A DNA stretch of 64,000 bases. Source: Chionis minor (taxonomy: Eukaryota; Chordata; Aves; Charadriiformes; Chionididae). The notes beneath the pieces were generated by a model. The model was not told the DNA's origin, ran no database searches, and saw only the letters and a list, made by a program, of their open reading frames with translations. Every line of letters begins with the position of its first letter. Positions within the stretch are counted from its first letter, which is position 1. Below, piece by piece: positions 40,430 through 64,000 of this stretch. The stretch spans positions 62,001 through 126,000 of the forward strand of contig VZSF01009948.1 of the NCBI GenBank assembly GCA_013398295.1, in the 5' to 3' direction. The position numbers were made by a program, and so were the translations under genes.

Positions 40430-40783
40430 TCAGTAACTCTGGCTCTCAGCTTCATCATCTGCAGAACTGATCATTTTGGCCTGTCTTCTACAGTAGTTGG
40501 TAATAAGCATAGTCTTTTGTTGTATGTCACTCGAACTTACAACTTCCTTAGAAGCATTTATTTCAAGCAGGTCATTTTTTAGCTTCTCGTAGTCCTCTTC
40601 CTTAAGCTTGTTAACCTTTACAGTTTGCACTATGGTAGGAGTTTTGCATGAAACCAGACTATCCTGAGTCCTGAAGTTTGAATTTGGTCTCTTTGCTTTA
40701 TTTCCTTTATCTGCTAAGGTGGTTATTTTACCAAATGGAATGTTCTGTTAGTTTGACATGGTTTGTTTTGAGAAATCTACATG
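40430..40783 (-). pseudogene. Unidentified protein-like frame, possible retrocopy or nested exon
   Basis: The minus strand is open without a stop from 40747 to the TGA at 40430-40432 (105 codons) and looks protein-like: NIPFGKITTLADKGNKAKRP, ..KVNKLKEEDYEKLKNDLLEI.., ..MLITNYCRRQAKMISS... One TAA (40748-40750) separates it from a further similar stretch (VDFSKQTMSN) up to 40783. The charged, Lys/Glu-rich composition is unlike a random intron frame. No ATG begins it. A CTAACAG just upstream of the Asn codon could be a splice acceptor, so it may be a terminal exon rather than a retrocopy. No poly(A) tail was seen downstream. I do not recognise the family. Confidence 0.4.
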
Positions 40784-40858
40784 TTACATTATTTAATAAT
40801 TTATTTTCCTAAAACATTTAGAAATTACTTGACTGGGAATTTGTAATTTCTCCAAATT

Positions 40859-41075
40859 AAAAAAAAAAAAAACACACCAAAAAACCCCCCACAAAAAAAC
40901 CAAAAAAACCTCCAAAAACCAAAACGAAAAAAACCCCAACCACCCAAAAAACCCCAACAACCCAGACACACACACACAAACCACAAAAAACCCCAAACCA
41001 AAAAAACCCACCAGACAACAACAAAAACAAACAAACAAAAAATAATAATAATAAAAATTAAACAAAAAAACGCAC
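40859..41075. repeat. Long A/C-rich low-complexity tract
   Basis: About 215 nt made almost wholly of A and C runs (AAAAAACCCCCCACAAAAAA, CACACACACAAACC, AACAAACAAACAAAAAATAA). It adjoins the 5' side of the minus-strand protein-like frame. The opposite strand carries many G3-5 runs. Confidence 0.9.
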
Positions 41076-43365
41076 TACCAAAACTCAGCTACATTATTGG
41101 TTCCCTTGGGACATAACCTGTCATGCATAAATTCTCCAAAAATAATTGCTGGTGGTTCTGGTGTTTCTTATGCCAGTACGTTTAAGTACTGTGAGTGAAT
41201 TTCATGAAGCTCTTCTACAAATAAGTACTCAAATGCACCTAAATCACTGTTTCACATAACTTGGCTCTTTTGAAATCCTTTTTTCTATAGTACTAGGTGA
41301 AAAGCTTACATTGTAAAAGGAAAATCTTAAAAGGAATGTTGTCCAAATAGGTTTGGCTGCGTGTTATGAAGGTTATTTAATAAAGATAATTGAACGTGAA
41401 ACCACTTGAAGAGTTCTGATTTTTATTTTTTAAATAACAAGTAAGAAATTCGGTGATTTTCTGTTTAATTGTTGAAAAACACCAGAACTGACAAGAAAGT
41501 GGATTTTAAAGAAGGTATTTGTATTCCATAGACTTTGAAAACAAAATGCTCCAAATCTATAAAAAAAACCCCAAACAAAACAAACCCCGTTTTGTTTTAT
41601 TTGCTAAATTGTACCTAAACTTAATTTCTTAAACTGATACTATTCCTCTATTAGGGAAGTTATTACTGTTCAAATTGTATGAACATCAAGTACACAGCCA
41701 TGAAAAGTTTTCGATTACCACAAGGTAAAGAATAGCTAAAAAGGCAAAGTTCCCCAATGTTAAGTTGGTCTTCTGCTAAATAAAGTATAGCGTACTGCAT
41801 GATGATATTCTTGGAGCAGTGAAAACAAATCTTATAATACATTCTGCAATAAGCATAATGGGAGTTCCAAATAATTTATAAGAATTTTTCTGTGGATTTG
41901 TGTAGTTTCTTTATCAACAGTTGCATTAGTAAAAACTACCTTTTTAAATCTTGTTTGTTTGTTTACTTATGAAAGAGATTTTTATACATCAATATGTCCT
42001 ACTCCCTTCCTTTTGCTTCCTTCCACCCCTTTTGTCCTATATTGTTTTATCCTGTACATTCAAAAGCAGGACATATGCATGAGATTTTGGGGGAAGAAAG
42101 CAACAGCCTCTTGCAGGACATGTTCCAGTAAATGGATTATCAGGTGCACCTGCTGTAGTCCTGAGACTTTTTTTTTTTAGGTTTGTTGTTGGTCTTATTA
42201 ATTTTGTGTATTGAGCTGTTCAGATTTACTGAAAATACATATGGAGTCTCACATAAATTTTAATAAAATGGTGTCTTTTTTTGAGTGGTAAGGGCATAAT
42301 TACAATATAAACTTGATGAGAGCAATTGTATTCTTATTTGGTACTTTTAATTGGTAAGCTGTAGAAATGCTTTGCCAACGCTATGTTAATAAAGAGTAAT
42401 AGAAGAATAATTTGCCCTACCACTGAAATCTCTTGGAATATGTAGGGAAAGATCTTTGTGTTGTTTGACAACACTAAACATGAGATGGGAGTAAATTGCA
42501 CTAATTTACTTAGTAGGCTTTTCTAACAAAATGATTAAAAAAAACCCCAAAAACCCACACCAAACAGCAACAGATAAAAGTACCTGGAAAAATACACTAT
42601 CGTTAAAAAGTAAAAGATAAATTATCCAAAGGTTTATTTTATTTATTTTGATGTATTATCTTCTCAAGCTGAGTATAGCTACAAAATTATAAGGAATAAT
42701 TCAGAATGAAAATGAATGTGTTTTTCAAGAAAAGGCTCATAAGCAGTAAATAGCATAAGCTAAGAAAACAGCAAATCATGCCAGACAAACTGAAATGTGT
42801 TGTTTTGATGGACATACTAAGTTATTCAATGAAGGGTATGCTGTATATTATCCTTGTAAAGAGAAAAGCATATTTGTGGTAAAAACATGAAAGTACAGTT
42901 TCATTGTAGGTGTTCTTTCAATTTTCTTATACAGATGTTCTACCAATAGGGTAGGGCTGTTGAAGTGGATATTGCATGAATTTTTAGATGTTCAGGGGTA
43001 TGAGATACATGCAGTTTAGAAAAATCTCATCAGTGACTTCTGTAAAGGGGTCTTGCTTCCTTTTTAAACATGATGGTTGGCTATGTAGGGGTTTTTTTAA
43101 TAAGTACATAGGTCTGTAGCTTCTCATTCTTAAAATTTTTAGTCTTGCTCATAATTGTTTAGTCTGTAAAATCTTGTATTTCTTATTTAGTCAATATGGA
43201 ATTCAACATGTGCACTATTTATGCGCCTTCCTGTGCCTCAAGAGCATTGCTTTACTAGAGCCTGTGTCTGTAATCAAGCCAAGAAGATGAGATTTAGAGA
43301 AGGCTAGGAAGGCAGAAAATGAGTTGAGGGAAACCAAATGGAACAAGGAGGGCCATAGAGAGTGC

Positions 43366-43620
43366 CTAAGGTAGAATGGCATTGTTAGGAATCTCAAAAG
43401 GACTTAACCTTCTAATTTGTGATTTTTCTATTAATTTTTGTCTCTGCAGAAAGTCAGTGAACTTTGCCGCAGTGGAGTCTTCTGTTTTAAGATTTTCTGC
43501 ATTTGTAGTTGATAGATTTATGTTTTTAATTAAATCTTTATCATACAGGTGTTTGAGGTTGACATTTAGGAAAGGAAACTGTGAGACCAATGTAATCATG
43601 GGGACAGTCATAAAACACAA
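43366..43620 (-). pseudogene. Second protein-like minus-strand frame
   Basis: The 84-codon frame includes NVNLKHLYDKDLIKNINLST, ..AENLKTEDSTAAKFTDFLQR.. and ..EKSQIRRLSPFEIPNN.. before a stop. The composition is protein-like. It lies about 2.6 kb upstream, in minus-strand order, of the frame at 40430-40747, so both could be parts of one decayed retrocopy or nested gene. No homologue was recognised and no clear splice sites were seen. Confidence 0.25.
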
Positions 43621-45682
43621 AGTCTCCGCCCCTTACTTTGACTTAGCTTAATGGCATTTCTACAGGTGGTTTTAGTATGGCCCAAAATACTAAGACTAAC
43701 TGAAACTGGATGAACCTTGTCTCATCAGATGGTAATTGGTCATAAGAATAAAATGAAATAACTTATTACACAAAGAGCTGAAAAGACCAGTGTGGCAACC
43801 AGGTTTACTTAACTAATAGTAACAGTCTCCAACCAAGCCTCAGCCAGTTCCCAGCCAAATGCTAGCATTTTAGTCTGGCCAAGTCTGGTTAATCAGTTCA
43901 ACATCTTTTCCCCCAGCCCCCTTTTCATTTATTACCTCTTCCCTGTTGTAATTTTTAGGTCTCTACTTCATTTCATGTTCTTGCTTGCTTGATGGGAATT
44001 AGCATATCAGCAAGCCACAGAGGAGAAAAAGACAATAGACATCCTTAATGAATTCTGTCCCTGTCTTTGTGGTCAGTAGTCCAGACTGTAGGGTGAATTA
44101 GGATTACCTGTGACTGTAGGATACAGAGAGTCCTGTCCAGCCCTCTGGGAAGGTGGTCAACAGGGAGGCTTCCAAAAGGAGAAGGTGCGGTAGAGAGAGC
44201 AGGGTCTCTGGAAAAGCTAATACTGAACCTGGGATTTTAGGGAAGGAAACCAAAGGAATTATTTGCTCAGAGTTGGGAGGTGTTGTTTCTGTTAGTTGAG
44301 TGTGTTAGAATATTCTTCAGACTGTTCCTTCTTGGCAGAGGTGGTTAGAATTTTATTTTTTAACTCTCTCAAAAATTTTAATTCCAAATCAGCTAATTTG
44401 TGACTAAGAGTCCTTGACCCATCTATATTCAGTGCATTTATATTCAAGTAGTAATCTTAGGGGCTCTGAAGAAAAAGGTAAATGTTAAAGATTTAACATG
44501 TGAGTAAAGCTACTTACAAGGTATAAGATGTTGAATTTGATAAGAACTTATTAAGGCAGAAACAGCAGTTGCCTGGAAAGACAAGATAATTACAGAAAAT
44601 GAATAGTCTTCACTACACATAAATGCAAACTACTGTGTCTCTGGAAAATACAGTTAAACAGTAATGACCAGGTAGGGGAGCTCTGTGGAAGATAGTTGTA
44701 CCAGAAGAAGTCTGATGCATTGAGAGTTTGTAATTGTTTGATGTTAAGATCATTAAATACTGGTCCAGTTAAAAGTGATTTAGTCAAAATCACTTAATCA
44801 CAAATCAGTTGTTTTCTATCATACTTTAATCTAAATGCTTGTGTTTGGTTTATGAGACCTTTATACAGAAAAACTAAGCAAGAACCTTCAAAATGGATGG
44901 AAGACGTAGATCAAAGTTTCCAAATTACACAATTAAAGTTGTAGTTTTCAAATTTGTTAGGTATTAAAAGGTGGTCTGATTTCAGAGCACATTTAGCCAA
45001 ACTGAAGATCTGTGAGAGTTTGTAGGTACTGAATAGCTTCAGAAATGATGTTTATTTAGATGTGTAATTTTAGCTCCTCGTTTAAAACTTGGACATGAAA
45101 TATTAAATAACTTCTGTAAATATTGATAAAAGGAAAGAAGTTATGTATATAAAATAGCTGTATGTTTTTGAAGGATATGAATTTCGGGGAAGAAATTGCT
45201 CTAAGGTAAAGTAACAGGATGAGTTTGAGAGAAACAAGCTTTCATTCAATTACCTAACAAATACCAGTATTAAAAAGTCTTTTCCTAATTTTTGACATGG
45301 TGTTATGAGAGAAGTAGAATAGAGCACAGTTTCAGATCTGTATTCAAGGCTGAAAGTTGACTAACTGATCTTACAGAATTTTTTAAGCGCCTGACTTGAT
45401 TCTCTGAAAAGTTGTGACATATACAGTCTTCCTGCTGTGAAACAGGGTTTTCATCTTTCAGAATTTTTTAGTAACCCTCCTTACAGCTTTAAGTGCTTTA
45501 ACTAAGTAGACTATTCTCCTGATATGATTAGAACAGGTAACCAAAACTAATGCAAATACAGTAAATTAGAGATGCAATTTCTGTTTTTCATCACCTGCCA
45601 CCAATCACCAGTTCACATACCTTAAAAGGGTGGGTTTGTTTCTAAAAAAATCTTCTAATAGGACAGCAGTTTGAGTTTTTAA

Positions 45683-52925
<7,243 letters not shown>

Positions 52926-53589
52926 TAATCTTTTATATAGTGTTAGCTGTTAAGAATTGCTGCAGGTAGCAATTGCTATTGCTAACGTTGTTTTCCACTT
53001 TTAGTTTTAGAGGTAGTTTTAAAATCTTTCAACTGAATTATCTGAAATGTTTATTCCGACTTCTTTTTTGTCTCTCCCTCTGTTTTTAATAAGCCCTTCC
53101 CACTCTCCAAATCAACCCTACCTCAGAATGGTGACTTTACCAGAGAAAGATCCAGCGAAAAATACCTTATTTGTTGTAATATGAAGTGGTTTCTGAGAAG
53201 TCGTCTTGGGCGAAAATATCACCAATGTCACTTATTTCATATTATTAGTAGATTAGTTGGGAGCTAGTGTCTCACACAGGCATAACTTAGTTACACTTAG
53301 TAAAGAAAAGCCCATGCCAGTGGGGGAATCACTGGTTTTTGAAGGTGACCAGATAGTAGCTTGCTTACACAGAGGCAGTAATTCTTTGCCCCTACTGTAT
53401 TTCTGTAGATTAAGGAGCAGGTATCACCTCTTGAGGCACAGAAAGAATTACTGTCTCCTTGGAAGCAAAAGATCTTGACCATGAGTTAACTTGCTTGAGT
53501 GCCAGGCAGGAACTTTTCGTTCTGCTTTCACAGAATCTTCAGAATTCAGATTCTTTCGAGTAAAAGAAATTAGGTGGGATTGAAAACTG

Positions 53590-54608
53590 ACTGAATGACC
53601 AGGCCCAGAGGGTGGTGATCAATAGCACAAAGCTTTAGTTGGAGGCCAGTAACTAGCAGTGTACCGTAGGCATCAATACTGGGTCCAGTCCTGTTTAACA
53701 TCTTCCTTAGCGACTGGGGTAGAGTGTACTATCAGGAAGCTTGATGATGACACAAAACAGGAGGAGTGGCTGATGCACCAGAAAGTCGTGCTGACATCCA
53801 GAGGGACCTCAACGTGTTGGAGAAATGGGCTGACGGGAACCTCATGTAGTTCAACAAGGGGAAGTGTGAAGTCCTGCACCAGGGCAGGAAACAACCCCAG
53901 GCACCCGTACAGGCTGGGGTTTGACCAGCTGAAGAGTGGCTTTGCAGAAAAGGCTCTGGGGGTTCTGGTGGACACCAGGTTGAAGATGAGCCAGCAATGT
54001 GCTCTTGCGGCAAAGACGACCAGTGGTGTACTGAGCTGCGTTAGGAGGAGTGTTGCCAGCAGATCAAGGGAGGTGGTCCTTCTCCCCTGCTCAGCACTGG
54101 TGAGGCCACAGCTGGAGTGTTGGGTCCACTTCTGGGCTCCCCACTGCGAGAGAGATATGGACATGGTGGAGAGAGTCCAATGGAGGGCCAGGAAGATGAT
54201 GAAGGGACTGGAGCATCTCTCTTAGGAGGAGAGGCTGAAAGAGCTGTGACTGCTCAGCCTGGAGAAGCAAAGGCTCAGGAAGATCTTACCAATGCGTACA
54301 AATACTGGGAGAGGGTGGAAAGAGGACGGAGCCAGGCTCTTTTCAGTGGTGCCCAGTGACAGGACCAGAGGCAGTGCGCACAACCTGAAACACAGGAGGT
54401 TCCCTCTGAACATCAGGAAACAGTTTTTCCCTGTGAGGGTGACTGGACACAGATTGTCCAAGGAGGCTGTGGAGTCTCTGTCCTCTAAATTATTCAAAAG
54501 CTGTAGAGACATGGTCCTGGGCAACTGTCTCTGGCTATCCCTGCTTGAGCAGGGAGTGTTGGATCAGATGAGCTCCAGAGGTCCCTTCCAACCTCAACCG
54601 TTCTGTGA
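53590..54608 (+). mobile_element. CR1 LINE, about 1 kb of ORF2 and 3' end
   Basis: Forward CR1 reads ACTGGGTCCAGTCCTGTTTA, ACATCTTCCTTAG.., ..CTGCACCAGGGCAGG.., ..GGTGAGGCCACAGCTGGAGT.., ending AGAGGTCCCTTCCAACCTCA, ACCGTTCTGTGA. The ORF2 frame is broken by several stops and frameshifts. It is the longest transposon in the window and is 5'-truncated within the reverse transcriptase. Confidence 0.95.
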
Positions 54609-54669
54609 AAATTATATGAGGGAGAGCATCATGCCACATGATTGTTAGAGTCAGTTTCTTTTTCCCTTA

Positions 54670-54735
54670 TGAGAAAAAAACAACAAACAAACAAAAATCA
54701 AACCAACTAAACAAATGGTCAACAAAAAAACCCCA
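54670..54735. repeat. A/C-rich low-complexity tract
   Basis: GAAAAAAACAACAAACAAAC.., ..CAAACCAACTAAACAAATGG.., ..AAAAAAACCCCAAACTC... It begins about 60 nt after the CR1 3' end and has the same texture as the other A/C tracts. Confidence 0.8.
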
Positions 54736-56499
54736 AACTCAAATACCTAGGAGTGTTTTATATTCGATGTTTTCAAGTATACTTCAAGCAAAAAAAAAAA
54801 AAGTCACATTGCCCTATGTAGAGCTAATAAATGTTCTGACCTTGTGTTAACGTTTTTTCACATTAGAAGAATAGCCTGAAATACAGTGCATAGTCATTGT
54901 TTTAAGGGACACTTGTGGCACTACTCCACAGAATCTACTTAAGCTTAGCCAAATTGTTAAGAAAAATATTTTTACATGTGCATAATAGAAACTTGTTACT
55001 GTTTAGCAACTGATTCCTCAGCAGTTGTCTGTCTGTGCAGGGTATTGCTTAGTTCCATGGGCTGGTTTCCACGAGGAGCAAAATGTTCTCTGCAGTTTCT
55101 CAAGGATAGTTTCTAGAGAATAGGTGATCCATCTCCTGTAGTTCCATTGCTTTACCTTTGGTCATTAAGGAGTAAGGTGTCTGATGTGATTGGAATGGGG
55201 AAAGACTGCTAATAGCAAAGCAGATCGGGACACGGAAGAGAGAAGCAGCAACTGCCTTGTAGGAAAAGGGTGAAAGGAAGACACAGATGAGCTACAAGGA
55301 GTGGTTGGAGTTAAGGCAGGAAGATGATGGCATGCACATGTGGGGGGGTAGGGTGGAATACATAAAAAGCTGATAGTGCAGAACTAGTAATATGTTCTGG
55401 GTGCTACAGATGATTTAGCAGGTAATCGGGACTTCTGGGATCTATTTTATTGATACTGTGTTGTTGAACACACAAAGTAGCTGAGCAGCCTGCTGGCAAG
55501 GTATATGTCTTAACCATTGTCTACTAGCAGGTAGTCCACAGAGGATCCTACTGGAAATGAGGGGGAATCTTGCAGCAGAACTTTTTTTTCCCCCTCATTC
55601 AAACTTTTAATGCATTGAAGCTGCTTCATCACTTCCTTGCACTATTATTTCAAACCATTCTGTTCCTTTTTATTCAGTGTGTCAAATCTCTAGTCCGTGG
55701 TACTGAATATGACAATACTCAATTCTTTTTAAAAACCAAACTGTTAGATTCAGCTGAAGAGGCTTGACGTGGAGCCTTATTTTGGAGGGAGCAATACATC
55801 CAGAAATACTTTCTAAAGATTTTTTGAGTTCAAAATTTTCATACGATCAGGTGGTGATAACACTCCATATGTTTCCTAAAATTTAATTTTAGTAACAGTG
55901 GGGAGGTTTATGTTTCGGACTTGCAAGTCCAAGACATCCAGTACAATCCATGCTATGCACTTGTATAGCAGAGACTAGTTGCAGTGAATCATAGCATAGT
56001 CTACTGTAGGCTGTCCATATCAGGTGCATAAAGATTCACAAGGAAATTGCTTTGCACGAGCAGCTCTTTGTCTTTTAAGAATAAAAACTCATCTGCTGTT
56101 AAAACATGACTAAATAGTTCACGTTGAAGAACATACTTAAGTTGTTAAAAAGCATTAAGAGTTGATGAATTCCTAGAGGAATGAGTCGTCATAGCAAGAT
56201 GTCCCTGGGAAAGGTTCAGGTTATGCAGGAATTATGCACAGTAGATGAGGTTTACAAAATTTAAAGTGCATTGCTTTTATTAGATTGGGATATAAATGCT
56301 AATTAATATTTTTACATACCTGAGCGTCAGCTGTTGAAGGTGGGGAGCACTTTGGCTTCACGACCTTTTGTTTTCTCTTGAAAAGCTTAATTCTAGTGAG
56401 GTTTATTGTGTGTGTTTTGAGTGGGTTTTTTTCTTTTTTTCATTTGTTATAGCAGTGTCACTGCTGAACTAAACTACTTTGTCCTGAACTAAATTGTGA

Positions 56500-64000
<7,501 letters not shown>

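Noticed and set aside
40793..41065. 90-codon minus-strand Phe/Gly/Cys/Val-rich frame
   Set aside because: It is the translation of the A/C-rich low-complexity tract.
42760..42850. CR1 pol-like wording (CATGCCAGACAAACTG.. GGTATGCTGTATATTATCC)
   Set aside because: The resemblance to the CR1 reverse-transcriptase region is weak and short, so it is mentioned but not called as an element.
53659..54648. 188- and 163-codon frames on either strand
   Set aside because: They lie within the CR1 element. The plus-strand one is degraded CR1 ORF2 and the minus-strand one is its shadow.

Overview
This is a vertebrate, almost certainly avian, genomic window. Many CR1 LINE fragments (the dominant bird retrotransposon) and a bird-type ERV LTR support this, as do small exons in AT-rich introns and a CpG-island promoter. 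The gene order NDUFV2 then ANKRD12 on the same strand matches the conserved order on human 18p11.22. Nothing prokaryotic is present.

Layout. (1) 1-1360: the last two coding exons and poly(A) signal of NDUFV2, the 24-kDa subunit of mitochondrial complex I. (2) 1360-6110: intergenic DNA with no confident gene. (3) 6110-7960: a large CpG island, the probable ANKRD12 promoter and first exon. It is interrupted by a 342-base run of N and carries a perfect three-unit heat-shock element, an NRF1-like site and a (CA)n tract. (4) 7960-27383: the long 5' intron region of ANKRD12. It holds several CR1 fragments, a candidate 45-nt untranslated exon at 14561-14605 and a 42-bp perfect palindrome. (5) 27384-61235: seven ANKRD12 coding exons whose splice sites and phases all agree: 27435-27521, 35592-35739, 45699-45845, 46780-46980, 50971-51113, 52716-52863 and 56549-61235. 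Together they encode the N-terminus, three ankyrin repeats and the huge lysine/glutamate-rich central region. (6) 61236-64000: start of the next intron. The remaining C-terminal exons lie beyond the window.

Main oddities. The reading frame of the giant ANKRD12 exon breaks at a run of seven A followed directly by TAG (61101-61110). The conserved protein continues in the -1 frame for 43 more codons up to a good splice donor. This could be an assembly or homopolymer error, a true 1-base deletion, or slippage at a perfect A-AAA-AAA heptamer. Intron DNA between ANKRD12 exons also contains an unidentified protein-like open frame on the minus strand (40430-40747, 105 codons), with a second protein-like frame upstream of it on the same strand (43366-43620). 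They may be parts of a retrocopy or nested gene. A 10-codon upstream ORF ends 11 nt before the ANKRD12 start codon. A solo ERV LTR (48671-49254) sits inside the intron between two ankyrin-repeat exons.

All calls come from reading the sequence and from memory of the families. No alignment or database search was run.
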